A stretch of DNA of 64,000 bases from Shewanella loihica PV-4 (lineage in GTDB: Bacteria > Pseudomonadota > Gammaproteobacteria > Enterobacterales > Shewanellaceae): the NCBI RefSeq assembly GCF_000016065.1, contig NC_009092.1, positions 4,340,001 through 4,404,000 on the forward strand, in the 5' to 3' direction. The number at the start of each line of letters is the position of its first letter. Positions within the stretch are counted from its first letter, which is position 1. Of this stretch, positions 8,350-17,509 are shown one piece after another. The position numbers were made by a program, and so were the translations under genes. Below the pieces are notes generated by a model. That model searched no databases. It was not told where the DNA came from and saw nothing but the letters and a program-made list of their open reading frames with translations.

Positions 8350-8700
8350 CTACTCTTTTTTCTCTAAATCATCATTAATAGATTCAATTTTCTTTGCCAC
8401 TTTCAAACCATAAAAAATATCAATTGTAAACCAAACAGATATCAATAATGAGCTTAAATGTGAAAAGAAAATTAGCCCAACCCCTACCATCAAACCAGTT
8501 ATAAAGTTATAGGCGATGAACTTGTCCGCCCCATCTATTTGGCTTCTAAACCTCTTAAAAAGAGGGTCAAATACAACTAACAGAAGAGCTATAGCAAAGG
8601 TACCTAAAAAATAGAGATACATCCCTTTAAATAACATAACAACAGGAATGATCAATACCGCACTAATATACATAAAATCTCTTGAACTAATTTTTTCCAC
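8350..8700 (-). CDS. small multi-pass membrane protein, unknown function
   Basis: 116 residues starting at GTG 8700, with GAGGTG upstream. Three to four hydrophobic segments are visible (MYISAVLIIPVVMLFKGMY; FLGTFAIALLLVVF; AYNFITGLMVGVGLIFF; SSLLISVWFTIDIFYG), ending in a charged tail ESINDDLEKKE. No family recognised. AT-rich; last gene of the island before rsmJ. Confidence 0.55.
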   Translation of the reverse strand: MEKISSRDFMYISAVLIIPVVMLFKGMYLYFLGTFAIALLLVVFDPLFKRFRSQIDGADKFIAYNFITGLMVGVGLIFFSHLSSLLISVWFTIDIFYGLKVAKKIESINDDLEKKE

Positions 8701-8873
8701 TTATTGACACCTCATTGGAACTTGACATGTGCTCGTTGCATTAGTCGTTTGCTGTAACCAGCTAAAGCCACCAACAGCATGATCAAGCCCTTGGAAGAAT
8801 GTATTGTCCAATAGGGGACCTACGCGCATAGTTGCGACATCTACAACTTGAATCGCCACCGATTATCTAGACG

Positions 8874-9653
8874 CTACTCGCTCTTCATCGCGGCTTTGAC
8901 GTAGACGTCGAAGCGGTTTTTCTTGGTTTCGATGCGGGTGTTGGGTTTGACGCCGTCGAGATCCTCGGCGTAGTCGGGGCGTTTGACCACTACCCGCTTA
9001 CTGGCGAGCGCCATGGCGGGGGCCAGCAGGCCGTCGGCGTCGAGATCGGCGCCCACTAGCGATTGGAATACCCGCATCTCCTTCTTCACCAGGGCCGACT
9101 TCTCCCTGTGGGGATACATAGGATCCAGATAGACCACATCCACCTGCTCACCCAGTTCGGCCAGCGCCGTCAGGCTGGAGCCATGCACCAGGCGCATGCG
9201 TTCCTGCATCCAGGGGCCGATATCGGCATCCTCATAGGCGCGGCGCAGACCATCTTCCAACAGAGCGGCGACCACGGGATTACGCTCCACCATGGTGACA
9301 TTACAGCCCAGGCTGGCGAGCACGAAGGCGTCTCGCCCCAAGCCTGCGGTACCATCGACGACACTCGGTGTCACCCCCTGCTTAAGGCCGACGGCCTTGG
9401 CGATCGCCTGACCCCGGCCACCGCCAAACTTGCGTCTATGGGCCACGGCACCAGAGACGAAATCGACAAATATCCCCTTCAGCTTGGGCTCGTCACGCTT
9501 ATTCAACACCAGGCAGTTATCTTCGAACACCAGCTCAAACAGGGCGTTTTCGTCGAACACCAACCCCCAACGGTCACACACGGCTTCCAGGGTCGGGTAT
9601 TGGCGATTAAAAAAGATCCCCACAGAGGCGGGCTGGGTCGATGATGCTGTCAC
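8874..9653 (-). CDS. rsmJ: 16S rRNA (guanine1516-N2)-methyltransferase RsmJ
   Basis: 259 residues, the usual RsmJ (YhiQ) length. The S-adenosylmethionine-binding core is visible as [20 protein letters not shown] followed by VTMVERNP, and the catalytic-site motif as [17 protein letters not shown] conserved [14 protein letters not shown] precedes the fold. The enzyme methylates G1516 of 16S rRNA in the small subunit head. In Escherichia coli rsmJ adjoins prlC; here it is followed divergently by rlmJ instead. Start at ATG 9653. Confidence 0.95.
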   Translation of the reverse strand: MTASSTQPASVGIFFNRQYPTLEAVCDRWGLVFDENALFELVFEDNCLVLNKRDEPKLKGIFVDFVSGAVAHRRKFGGGRGQAIAKAVGLKQGVTPSVVDGTAGLGRDAFVLASLGCNVTMVERNPVVAALLEDGLRRAYEDADIGPWMQERMRLVHGSSLTALAELGEQVDVVYLDPMYPHREKSALVKKEMRVFQSLVGADLDADGLLAPAMALASKRVVVKRPDYAEDLDGVKPNTRIETKKNRFDVYVKAAMKSE

Positions 9654-9815
9654 TTTGGCTCGGTCAATTAAGAAATCACGCCGCCATTATGCCAAAACTG
9701 CGCCGCGCTGAATATGGCCTTTGTTAGCGAGGCTTACTGCCTGCTGCTGTACCTGGGCTGGCATCCCCCCTATAATCGCCCTATCAGGCTAGCGCCCTCA
9801 TCATCTGGAATATTC

Positions 9816-10655
9816 ATGTTAAGTTACCGCCACGGCTACCACGCCGGAAACTATGCCGACGTGCTCAAGCACAGCATCTTGCTGCAAACCCTCAAGCTGA
9901 TGCATAAGAAGAATAAGCCCATGGTGTATATCGACACCCATGCCGGTGCCGGCGGCTATGCGCTATCCGATGAGTTTGCCCAGAAGACGGGCGAGTATCT
10001 AGAGGGGGTCGCCAAACTGTGGGACAAGCAGGACCTGCCCGAAGCCCTTAGCCAATACGTAAGCGATATCAAACACTTCAATGGCTCAGATGAGCTGGAG
10101 CTCTACCCTGGCTCGCCCGCCTTTGTCGACATGAACCTGAGAGATAATGATCGCATGGTGCTGCATGAGTTGCATGGCACAGACCATCAGCTACTTGAAG
10201 AGCAGCTGGGCAGCGACAAGCAGATCAAGGTGATCAAGGGCGATGGCCTCAAAGGGCTGCAGGCCGCCGTGCCACCACTTGAGCGTCGCGGCGTCATCCT
10301 CATCGACCCCAGCTACGAGATGAAGAGCGACTACCAGGAGGTCGCCAAGGCGGTGATCAAGGCCCATAAGAAGTTCGCCACCGGCGTCTTCATGATCTGG
10401 TATCCCGTGGTGCAGCGCGAGCAGACGGAGGCAATGTTCGAGCTGCTCAAGCAGAGCGGCATCAAGCGTCAGCTACGCATAGAGCAGGCAATAAAACCTG
10501 ACAGCGAGGAGTTTGGCATGACGGCGGCGGGGCTGTGGGTGATCAATCCTCCCTGGCAGCTGGATGAGATCGCCGAGACGACGCTAGAATATCTGGATCC
10601 CTTGCTCAATCAGGGCGGCGGCCATGTGCAGGTCACCTGGGAAGTGGGCGAATAA
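9816..10655 (+). CDS. rlmJ: 23S rRNA (adenine2030-N6)-methyltransferase RlmJ
   Basis: 279 residues from ATG 9816; MLSYRHGYHAGNYADVLKH is the characteristic RlmJ (YhiR) N-terminus, so the longer frame from 9714 is not used. Methyl-donor site YIDTHAGAGGY and catalytic LIDPSYE are both present. It methylates N6 of A2030 in 23S rRNA. Divergent from rsmJ with about 160 bp between starts; both genes belong to the cluster conserved in Enterobacteria near gor. Confidence 0.95.
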   Translation: MLSYRHGYHAGNYADVLKHSILLQTLKLMHKKNKPMVYIDTHAGAGGYALSDEFAQKTGEYLEGVAKLWDKQDLPEALSQYVSDIKHFNGSDELELYPGSPAFVDMNLRDNDRMVLHELHGTDHQLLEEQLGSDKQIKVIKGDGLKGLQAAVPPLERRGVILIDPSYEMKSDYQEVAKAVIKAHKKFATGVFMIWYPVVQREQTEAMFELLKQSGIKRQLRIEQAIKPDSEEFGMTAAGLWVINPPWQLDEIAETTLEYLDPLLNQGGGHVQVTWEVGE

Positions 10656-10683
10656 CGCCCTCAATAACGAATACTTTTAGTAC

Positions 10684-11046
10684 TTAGAAGAAGGGCGCGC
10701 AGGGCGTGCCCTGATGATAGATCATCTGCCAACGCCCCCCATCGCATTTCCACAGCGAGGTGCGCAGCGAATAGCGCTTATCCACCTCGTTCACCGGCTT
10801 AAAACAGGCGCGATAGTTGAGCTGAGCCAGGTTCTCACTCAACAAGCGATACTGCATATCACTTATCTTAAACGCCGGCGGCTTCTCCTTGGGCAGACGC
10901 GCCAGCACCTCGGGCTTGCCAAAACTCATCCCGGTAGCGCCCACCTCCAAGAAATCGGCATGGATCAGCTCGTCGAGCACATTGGCATCGCAGCGCACCT
11001 CTGGGCTAAGCAGCGCGAGTTCCAGTTCGATAATGGTCTGGCGCAT
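10684..11046 (-). CDS. nuclear transport factor 2 / DUF4440-like protein
   Basis: 120 residues. The SnoaL/NTF2-like pattern is visible: N-terminal helix LELALLSPEVRCDANVLDELIH, then DFLEVGATGMSFGKPEVLARL, then strands ending SLWKCDGGRWQMIYHQGTP. Members form cone-shaped dimers binding small ligands, but most have no assigned function. It is the last gene of the lemA operon, starting 5 bp after the transglycosylase stop. Confidence 0.8.
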   Translation of the reverse strand: MRQTIIELELALLSPEVRCDANVLDELIHADFLEVGATGMSFGKPEVLARLPKEKPPAFKISDMQYRLLSENLAQLNYRACFKPVNEVDKRYSLRTSLWKCDGGRWQMIYHQGTPCAPFF

Positions 11047-11051
11047 CTCAT

Positions 11052-11783
11052 CTACCCCAGCTTCTGATAGCGTTTCAGCAGTATCTTGACCCGTTTTACA
11101 TAGGCCTGGGTCTCCGGATAGGGCGGGATCCCCTTGTACTGAGTCACTGTGGTGGGGCCGGCGTTATAGGCGGCGCAAGCCAGATCGATATTGCCGTCGA
11201 ACCTTGCCAGCATCTTGGCCAGATAGCGGGCGCCGCCGTCGATATTCTGCTCGGGCCGGTAAGGGTTCTTCACCCCCATCGCCTTGGCGGTACCCGGCAT
11301 CAGCTGCATCAAGCCCATTGCACCGCTGCGTGACAGGGCAAATACGTTGAAGGCGGATTCGGCATGGATCACGGCGCGGATAAGTGCAGGGTCCAGCCCA
11401 TGGGTCTTGGCGGCCCGTGAGATCAACTCATCATATTCGGCGCTAAACAGCGGCATCTTCTGCCAGTCGAGATCTGAGTCTGGTTTGCAGGCGTAGCACT
11501 CATATAACAAGACCCTGAACTCGCTGTCGCCCGGGGCATGGTCGGCAAAGGCCACCACGCCGTTGGCCTGGGTATATTGATAAACCTTGATCTTGCTGTC
11601 GTCGGTCTCATCCAGGCGCGGGGCATCGCCGTTGCTTAAGATGCCATGCTTAGAATAGCTCGCCTTGTAGCGCGGCTTCTGTGCCTGCTCGGTGGCACCT
11701 AAAGGCAGACACAGTGCCAGGCCGCACCAGAGGCATAGCAGCTTTTGAACAAAATGAGGCGCAAGACGAGCACGGCTAGGCAT
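11052..11783 (-). CDS. exported lytic murein transglycosylase (SLT family)
   Basis: 243 residues. An N-terminal hydrophobic segment ([16 protein letters not shown]) suggests export. The central part has a DUF4124-like segment ([17 protein letters not shown]). The catalytic SLT domain is clear: [19 protein letters not shown] with Glu in HAESAF as catalytic acid, then [18 protein letters not shown] and [15 protein letters not shown]. It cleaves peptidoglycan glycan strands giving anhydro-muropeptides. Its ATG shares one base with the stop of the upstream DUF3137 gene (TAATG), so the two are translationally coupled. Confidence 0.9.
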   Translation of the reverse strand: MPSRARLAPHFVQKLLCLWCGLALCLPLGATEQAQKPRYKASYSKHGILSNGDAPRLDETDDSKIKVYQYTQANGVVAFADHAPGDSEFRVLLYECYACKPDSDLDWQKMPLFSAEYDELISRAAKTHGLDPALIRAVIHAESAFNVFALSRSGAMGLMQLMPGTAKAMGVKNPYRPEQNIDGGARYLAKMLARFDGNIDLACAAYNAGPTTVTQYKGIPPYPETQAYVKRVKILLKRYQKLG

Positions 11784-12793
11784 TAGAATCCAATATTCTG
11801 ATCGAGTTTAAGTACTTCAATCATAGCAAAAAGCTGCTTCATCTCTCGGTTAATTTGGCTAAATTCGTACTCGAAGGTCGCGCCGTTGAAGATGGAGCCC
11901 AGCTCGAAACGGTTGTCGCCGCTCTGCAACATGATCAACAGCTTGTCTTCGTAGAAGGCACACTGGATCTTGCCGGAAAACAGGTTAGCGAGTGACTGCA
12001 GACGCTCCATGAAACCTAGGGTGAGCAGGTAGCGCGCCTCGATCTGATCGCTGGAGAAGACATCGAACTGCTTCTCGAATCTGGGATCTTCCAGCTTGAC
12101 CCGGCTCAGACTCTTAAAGCTGCTGGAGAGAAAATTCACCAGGCCGCCGCGGTTCTTCACCACTACGGTATGGCCCTTAAACCTCTTGTGGCTGCTGAGC
12201 TGCACCATGACGCCACGAAAGACGGTTTCTGTCTCTGTGCTCTTCTCGCGTTTGACCTGCTTGGTCAGACACAGCTCGTTGATGGCGATCTCCACCCCCT
12301 TGTGGGTGCCCTGCACATAGTCATCAAACTTAGCATTGTCATAGCCAGGCAGCAGCTTGGAGCGTTTGAGCTGAGTCAGGCTCATGTTATGGCTGGTGCT
12401 GAAGATAAAGTCGGGGCCGAAATAGCGGAAGATCTTGGGAAACACCTCCTGCTTCACATCCCGCTTGTAGCGCTTGAGTGGACGATAGCTCCACCAGCCA
12501 AAGGGGAGGCACAGCACGATGAAGAAGACCCAAGGGATATCCAGGTAACCGGACATACTAAAGATAAGGATCAACAGCGCCAGGCCCAGGAGGATCCCTA
12601 AGCTGGTATAGATACGCCCGCGCAGCGCCTTGAGGCTGGCGACCCTATGGTTTTCAAATTTACGGGTGAGCGGCTCGATATGTTCTTCATAATAAGCCTT
12701 AAATTGTACCAACTCCTCGGGGTCCGCCCGCAGGCGTTGCGGCTCACGCTGGGCCTTAATCGGCGCCCCGAGGATGAAACTGATGGGGTTCAT
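11783..12793 (-). CDS. DUF3137-family membrane protein
   Basis: 336 residues. After an N-terminal helical segment there are two adjacent membrane helices ([37 protein letters not shown]), then a soluble domain with [17 protein letters not shown] and [19 protein letters not shown]. This matches DUF3137 proteins, which are commonly found next to LemA; the function is unknown. The gene follows lemA by 16 bp and overlaps the transglycosylase start. Confidence 0.85.
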   Translation of the reverse strand: MNPISFILGAPIKAQREPQRLRADPEELVQFKAYYEEHIEPLTRKFENHRVASLKALRGRIYTSLGILLGLALLILIFSMSGYLDIPWVFFIVLCLPFGWWSYRPLKRYKRDVKQEVFPKIFRYFGPDFIFSTSHNMSLTQLKRSKLLPGYDNAKFDDYVQGTHKGVEIAINELCLTKQVKREKSTETETVFRGVMVQLSSHKRFKGHTVVVKNRGGLVNFLSSSFKSLSRVKLEDPRFEKQFDVFSSDQIEARYLLTLGFMERLQSLANLFSGKIQCAFYEDKLLIMLQSGDNRFELGSIFNGATFEYEFSQINREMKQLFAMIEVLKLDQNIGF

Positions 12794-12809
12794 GGCATCT
12801 GAACCCGGC

Positions 12810-13379
12810 TTACTTCAGGTAATCGGATGCGTCGATCGGCGCCTTGGACGCTTCATCGGCCTCGTAGAAAGGCATCACCTTGACCTTGGCCATAGAGGCA
12901 ATAATGGAGCCGGGGAAGATCTCCACCGCGGTATTGAGTTCAGACACGGCAGCGTTGTAGAAACGTCTGGCCGCCGAGATATGCTCTTCGACCTCGCTAT
13001 AGGTCGCCATCGCCTGCACCATAGTCTTGTCAGACTTGAGCTCGGGGTAGTTTTCGACGCTGACCATTAGCTGGCCCATCTTGCTGTTGAGCTGCTCGGC
13101 CAGACCCAGATGCTCCTTGATAGCGGCGGCATCGTTAAGATCATAGCCCGCCGTCACCTGAGTACGCAGCGCGGTGATCTCCGTCAGCAGCGACTTCTCG
13201 TGATCCATAAATTTCTGTGCAATCTTGAGCATGTTGGGCACCAGGTTGGCGCGCTTCTTCAGCTGCACATCGATACCCGACAAGGCTTCACGCACGGCGT
13301 TACGCTTCTTGATCAGGCTGACATACCAGAGGTAGGTGATAATAACGACTAGGCCAAGGCCTAACAGCAAACCTTCCAT
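12810..13379 (-). CDS. lemA: LemA family protein
   Basis: 189 residues with one N-terminal membrane helix (LLLGLGLVVIITYLWYVSLI) and the LemA helical-bundle hallmarks LIKKRNAVREALSGIDVQLK, RANLVPNMLKIAQKFM, ENYPELKS and ISAARRFYNAAVSELN. Members are anchored with a cytoplasmic or periplasmic helical domain; role not well defined, though they recur beside DUF3137 and peptidase genes. First gene of the minus-strand unit lemA / DUF3137 / SLT / NTF2-like. Confidence 0.92.
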   Translation of the reverse strand: MEGLLLGLGLVVIITYLWYVSLIKKRNAVREALSGIDVQLKKRANLVPNMLKIAQKFMDHEKSLLTEITALRTQVTAGYDLNDAAAIKEHLGLAEQLNSKMGQLMVSVENYPELKSDKTMVQAMATYSEVEEHISAARRFYNAAVSELNTAVEIFPGSIIASMAKVKVMPFYEADEASKAPIDASDYLK

Positions 13380-13899
13380 CTTTGAGTTCCTTCCCTATAG
13401 TTATTCTTATATCTCGTTAGTTAACGCACCAGCTTCACCGATTTTCGCGATGATTTCCAGCAATTTATCGTTGCCATTTTCGGCAAGGCGTTGCTGCTAT
13501 ATTCATCTTTTTTCACCGAAAATGATATTTATCACGCCATTTTTGCCGTAAAAGCATCCTTTTTACCTAGCTTAACCGCTTTTAACTCGGCGCGCGGCAA
13601 AAAGCACAGCAAGCGGCGAATCAAAGATAAATGGCAATACAAAACAACGCCATATAAATTGATGCAATATTGCCGCATCAAAATCATCCCCCAAGCCAAG
13701 GGGCAAAATGACAGGCTTTATCGGCGTTAAGCGAGACATTAGGGCAAAAATCGGTCTATCTGCTGCGTATTTCATAGACACTGTCGCCCCAGCATTCAAA
13801 CCCAGGCTGCTAGTTGCGCAGAGTTTGACCAGTAAGATCAGGCCTTGCAGGCAGAGGAAGGCCTAATGCACTTTTTCACTTTTTCACCGGTGTTTGTCC
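13380..13899. other. gene-free stretch upstream of lemA
   Basis: No supportable gene. The strand asymmetry and AT-rich blocks just before lemA (13480-13560) are consistent with its promoter. Several short open frames lack ribosome sites. Confidence 0.5.
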
Positions 13900-14064
13900 A
13901 ATCGCGGCTCCAGCCTTTAAAGGTGTCACCTGTTCAGTATTCGTACAGCCAACCTGGGCTATTATCTTAATCAACCAAGAGGCAACCCAATCTTCCCTAA
14001 TTGGGCTTTGGTTTCAATCATCATCCTTTCATTGGCCCGCTTAGACTAAGCTGGGCTTTTTTTT
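13900..14064 (+). ncRNA. candidate small RNA ending at an orphan terminator
   Basis: A strong + strand terminator (14035-14064) closes a gene-free region whose nearest upstream + strand gene ends at 10655, so some + transcript must start in between. A second hairpin CCCAAT / ATTGGG (13986-13991, 14000-14005) lies just upstream. The 5' end is a guess. I do not recognise the sequence as a known small RNA family. Confidence 0.35.
14035..14064 (+). terminator. orphan intrinsic terminator
   Basis: GCCC-G-CTTAG, one-base loop, CTAAG-CT-GGGC is followed by eight T residues. On the minus strand there is no T-run, so it acts on + transcripts only. Confidence 0.85.
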
Positions 14065-14103
14065 GCCTGAACGAAGCCGCCACAATCGCTTTCAGTACTC
14101 TCC

Positions 14104-14150
14104 ATTTGCCACCCGCCATAACCCGCTAAGGGCGGGCAATTATGGCAAAT
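14104..14150. promoter_or_regulatory. nested inverted repeat upstream of the AbgT transporter gene
   Basis: ATTTGCCA (14104-14111) pairs perfectly with TGGCAAAT (14143-14150); inside it CCCGCC (14112-14117) pairs with GGCGGG (14131-14136). The 14-bp stem has a six-base bulge. It lies about 105 bp before the transporter start and could be an operator or leader hairpin; role unknown. Confidence 0.45.
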
Positions 14151-14254
14151 TAAGCTTCAGTTAAAGCAACTCCTTCATCATAAAGTGCTAACACTCCGCC
14201 TACAGGCGATCAAAATGATAAGGGCACCCAGATGCCCAAGATGAAGGAAACACC

Positions 14255-15868
14255 ATGAGCTCCAACCAAGAAGATGGTCTGGTGGCCAGTCAGCCCCCAA
14301 CACCATCGACGACCAAGAAGGGCCTTTTCGTCCGCTTTCTCAACCTGGTCGAACACCTGGGTAACCTCCTGCCCCATCCCATCACCCTCTTCGCCCTGTT
14401 TTGCGCCGCCGTCATAGTGATCAGCGGCATCGCCGGCTATTTCGAACTGACGGTCAACGATCCCCGTCCGATCGGCGCGGCGGGACGCAGCGAGGATGGC
14501 CTGATCCATGTGATCAGCCTGATGAATGCCGAAGGCCTGAGGATGATAGTCTCCAACCTGGTGACCAACTTCACCGGCTTCACTCCCTTAGGCACTGTAC
14601 TGGTTGCCCTCTTGGGGGTCGGCATCGCCGATCGCTCCGGCCTGCTATCGGCCGCGATGCGCACTTTGGTGATGGGCGCCTCTAAGCGTCTGGTTACCCT
14701 CACCATAGTCTTCGCCGGTATCGTCTCCAACACAGCCGCCGAGCTGGGCTATGTGGTATTGATCCCTATGGCGGCGCTGATCTTCCACTCCCTCGGGCGT
14801 CATCCCCTGGCGGGTCTGGCGGCGGCCTTCGCCGGTGTCTCCGGCGGCTACAGCGCCAACCTGCTGTTGGGCACGGTAGACCCTCTGCTGTCGGGCATCA
14901 CCGAGGCAGCGGCGCAGATGATCGACCCTGACTATTTAGTGGGCCCAGAGGTCAACTGGTACTTCATGTTCGCCTCGACCTTCGTCATCACCATTCTCGG
15001 CGCCCTGGTCACGGAGAAGATCGTCGAGCCCAAGCTGGGTAAGTATGATCCCAGCGAGGCCAGCATAGATCTGCACAATCAGAAGATGGATGGCGTCACG
15101 CCGCTGGAGATCAAGGGACTGAAGATGGCTGGCCTCTCCATCTTAGTATTGGGCGGCATATTGGCGCTCTCTGTGGTGCCGGAAAACGCGCCGCTGCGTC
15201 ACCCAGAGACGGGGCTGGTCGCGGGCTCGCCCTTCCTCAAGGGGATAGTGGCCTTCATCTTCATCTGTTTCGCCATTCCTGGCCTGGTGTACGGCAAGGT
15301 GGTGGGCACCATGAAGCGAGATAAGGACGTGATCGACGCCATGTCCCACAGCATGAGCACCATGGGCATGTATATCGTGCTGGTGTTCTTCGCCTCCCAG
15401 TTTGTCGCCTTCTTCAAGTGGACTAACCTGGGCGCGGTGCTGGCGGTAGCAGGGGCCGATGCCCTCAACGCCATCGGCCTCACGGGCCCGCTGGTGTTCC
15501 TGCTGTTTATCATGATGTGCGGCTTCATCAACCTGATGCTGGGCAGCGCCTCGGCCCAGTGGGCGGTGACGGCGCCTATCTTCGTGCCCATGTTGATGTT
15601 GGTGGGATACGCCCCAGAGACGATTCAGGCCGCCTATCGTATCGGCGACTCGGTCACCAACCTGATCACCCCCATGATGAGCTACTTCGGCCTGATCCTG
15701 GCCGTGGCCTCCCAATACAAGAAGCATCTCGGCATAGGCACCCTAGTCGCCACCATGCTGCCCTACTCGATCGTCTTCTTCATCGGCTGGACCTGTTTCT
15801 TCTTCATCTGGGTGTTTGCCCTCGGCCTGCCGGTTGGCCCAGGCGCGGCAACCTACTACACGCCTTAA
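14255..15868 (+). CDS. AbgT family transporter
   Basis: 537 residues with roughly a dozen membrane segments. AbgT family traits are visible: N-terminal VEHLGNLLPHPITLFALF, then LVTNFTGFTPLGTVLVALLGVGIADRSG, AGIVSNTAAELGYVVLIPM and a C-terminal repeat with GDSVTNLITPMMSYFGLILA. The family takes up p-aminobenzoyl-glutamate or, in several members, exports sulfonamides and p-aminobenzoate using the proton gradient. Which applies here cannot be decided; no abgAB hydrolase genes adjoin. AAGGAAAC precedes the ATG. It stands alone behind a structured leader. Confidence 0.93.
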   Translation: MSSNQEDGLVASQPPTPSTTKKGLFVRFLNLVEHLGNLLPHPITLFALFCAAVIVISGIAGYFELTVNDPRPIGAAGRSEDGLIHVISLMNAEGLRMIVSNLVTNFTGFTPLGTVLVALLGVGIADRSGLLSAAMRTLVMGASKRLVTLTIVFAGIVSNTAAELGYVVLIPMAALIFHSLGRHPLAGLAAAFAGVSGGYSANLLLGTVDPLLSGITEAAAQMIDPDYLVGPEVNWYFMFASTFVITILGALVTEKIVEPKLGKYDPSEASIDLHNQKMDGVTPLEIKGLKMAGLSILVLGGILALSVVPENAPLRHPETGLVAGSPFLKGIVAFIFICFAIPGLVYGKVVGTMKRDKDVIDAMSHSMSTMGMYIVLVFFASQFVAFFKWTNLGAVLAVAGADALNAIGLTGPLVFLLFIMMCGFINLMLGSASAQWAVTAPIFVPMLMLVGYAPETIQAAYRIGDSVTNLITPMMSYFGLILAVASQYKKHLGIGTLVATMLPYSIVFFIGWTCFFFIWVFALGLPVGPGAATYYTP

Positions 15869-15878
15869 TACCAACTGC

Positions 15879-15902
15879 GAGGCCGGTGAAACCGCCGGTC
15901 TC
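15879..15902 (+). terminator. probable intrinsic terminator after the AbgT gene
   Basis: GAGGCCGG / CCGGTCTC forms an 8-bp stem with one G-T pair; the following GTTCATTTT is a weak T-run. Confidence 0.45.
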
Positions 15903-15954
15903 GTTCATTTTGCTAGGCCAGATCTTTCTAGGCCAAGCAGGCCCTACTCACTTG

Positions 15955-16830
15955 CTAAGCCAGGCAGGCCTTAATGGCCTCGCTGAGCGAATCGACTCGC
16001 CTCGGCAGCACGGCCTGACGTCGGCGGCAAAGATAGATAGTCTCGCTGACGGCTACCGGCAGCCGATGAGCGGTAATCTTATCCTGACGGGCAAAGGCCT
16101 CCACCGCATAGGCGGGCAAGACGCTAAAGCCCAAGCCTCGGCTCACCGGCTCTAAGATCAAACCTATCTGATTCGAGAAGCCCCGGTTAGGCAGCTGATC
16201 ACTGTGCTCGAACTCAGGATAGTTAGCCCCCAGCAGCAACTTGGCATGGTGGGCGCCATCGGGATGATCGATAAAGCCCAGCTGTAGCAAGGCCTCCCAG
16301 GAGAGAGACGTTTGGCTAGCTGGCGTCACCAGGAGTAGCGGCTCCTCGGCAATCGCCTCGGCCTGCACCTCGGACAGCTCTGGCTGGCGGGTCATCAGGC
16401 CGATATCCGCCTCCATGGCGGCGATGGCGCTCTCTACCCCGGCGTTGGAGGCGAAACGATAATCCAGCGACAACTCGGGGTGGGCGCATTGCAGCTCAAG
16501 CAGCTCACCATAGAGCTTGAGGCCGACACTGCCGGGTGACATCAGGCGTACCTCTCCGGCAAAGGGCGGGTCTTGTTTGATTCCCTGCTCAAGCTGAGCC
16601 AGGGATTGCAGTATCGCCTGCCCCTGCTGGTATAGCTGACGCCCGGCGTGGGTCAGGGAAAATTTCTTGCCTTCTCTCAGTAGCAGCTGGGTATCAAGCT
16701 GCTCCTCCAGCTTGCGCACATGCTGGCTGACACCAGACTGAGTCATATACAGGCGCTCGGCGGTGCGGGTGAAATGCCCCAGTTCCACCAAGGTGCAGAA
16801 GCTGCGTAACCAGATGGGATTCATCATCAC
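15955..16830 (-). CDS. LysR family transcriptional regulator
   Basis: 291 residues (ATG at 16830, 16827 or 16824; the last, MNPIWLRSFC, is the usual LysR start). The N-terminal winged helix-turn-helix is clear: FCTLVELGHFTRTAERLYMT then QSGVSQHVRKLEEQL. The C-terminal effector domain shows the periplasmic-binding-like fold (VRLMSPGSVGLKLYGELLEL). It is divergent from the VOC protein gene with about 90 bp between starts, the classic arrangement in which a LysR protein controls its neighbour and itself. Inducer unknown. Confidence 0.93.
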   Translation of the reverse strand: MMMNPIWLRSFCTLVELGHFTRTAERLYMTQSGVSQHVRKLEEQLDTQLLLREGKKFSLTHAGRQLYQQGQAILQSLAQLEQGIKQDPPFAGEVRLMSPGSVGLKLYGELLELQCAHPELSLDYRFASNAGVESAIAAMEADIGLMTRQPELSEVQAEAIAEEPLLLVTPASQTSLSWEALLQLGFIDHPDGAHHAKLLLGANYPEFEHSDQLPNRGFSNQIGLILEPVSRGLGFSVLPAYAVEAFARQDKITAHRLPVAVSETIYLCRRRQAVLPRRVDSLSEAIKACLA

Positions 16831-16920
16831 ATTTTGTACTCAAAATGATTAATTTTGATAATTTTACATAATTTAGTTCACTTTGTAATCTGTGCCCAAT
16901 TCGTTAAACAGGAGCACAGC

Positions 16921-17424
16921 ATGAACAACCCAGCTTACCCAAGAACCTTCTCACACATAGGCATCTCGGTGCCGGACCTCGATGCGGCCGTCGCCTTCTA
17001 CACTGAGGTACTGGGCTGGTATCTCATCATGAAACCCACAGAAATTGTTGAGGATGACAGCGCCATCGGCGAGATGTGTACCGACGTCTTCGGCGCGGGA
17101 TGGGGCTCGTTTCGTATCGCCCACCTGGCTACCGGCGACAAGATAGGTGTCGAGCTTTTCCAGTTTGCCAATCAGCAGAACCCGGAAGACAACTTCGAAT
17201 ATTGGAAGACGGGCGTATTCCACTTCAGCGTACAGGACCCGGATCTCGAAGGCCTGGTAGAGAAGATTGTCGCCGCCGGTGGCAAGAAGCGCATGCAGGC
17301 GCCGCGTTACTACTACCCAGGCGAGAAGCCTTACCGCATGATCTATATGGAAGATCCCTTCGGTAACATCTTAGAGATCTACAGCCACAGCTATGAGCTG
17401 ACCTATAGTGCGGGCGCTTACTAA
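16921..17424 (+). CDS. VOC (glyoxalase/extradiol dioxygenase) superfamily protein
   Basis: 167 residues from ATG 16921 with AGGAG upstream. The fold signature is TFSHIGISVPDLDAAVAFYTEVLGWYL with a potential metal His, GVFHFSVQDPDLEGLVEKI with a second His, and a C-terminal YMEDPFGNILEIYSHSYEL in which Glu would be the third ligand. This supports a functional metal site. The substrate is unknown; family members include lactoylglutathione lyases and ring-cleaving dioxygenases. Likely controlled by the divergent LysR regulator. Confidence 0.9.
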   Translation: MNNPAYPRTFSHIGISVPDLDAAVAFYTEVLGWYLIMKPTEIVEDDSAIGEMCTDVFGAGWGSFRIAHLATGDKIGVELFQFANQQNPEDNFEYWKTGVFHFSVQDPDLEGLVEKIVAAGGKKRMQAPRYYYPGEKPYRMIYMEDPFGNILEIYSHSYELTYSAGAY

Positions 17425-17444
17425 TACCAAACACTAGCCCATAA

Positions 17445-17478
17445 AAAAGGCCAACCCTAATCACAGGGCTGGCCTTTT
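17445..17478. terminator. bidirectional terminator between VOC gene and prlC
   Basis: AAAAGGCCA with ACCCT pairs with AGGGC and TGGCCTTTT across a six-base loop; A- and T-runs on both sides serve the two convergent genes. Confidence 0.85.
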
Positions 17479-17509
17479 GGTATCGGTTTAGGCTAGTCAG
17501 AACAAGGCA

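Noticed and set aside
15517..16155. 212-residue + strand open frame
   Set aside because: Out of frame with the AbgT transporter gene and antisense to the LysR gene; both of those have strong family signatures.
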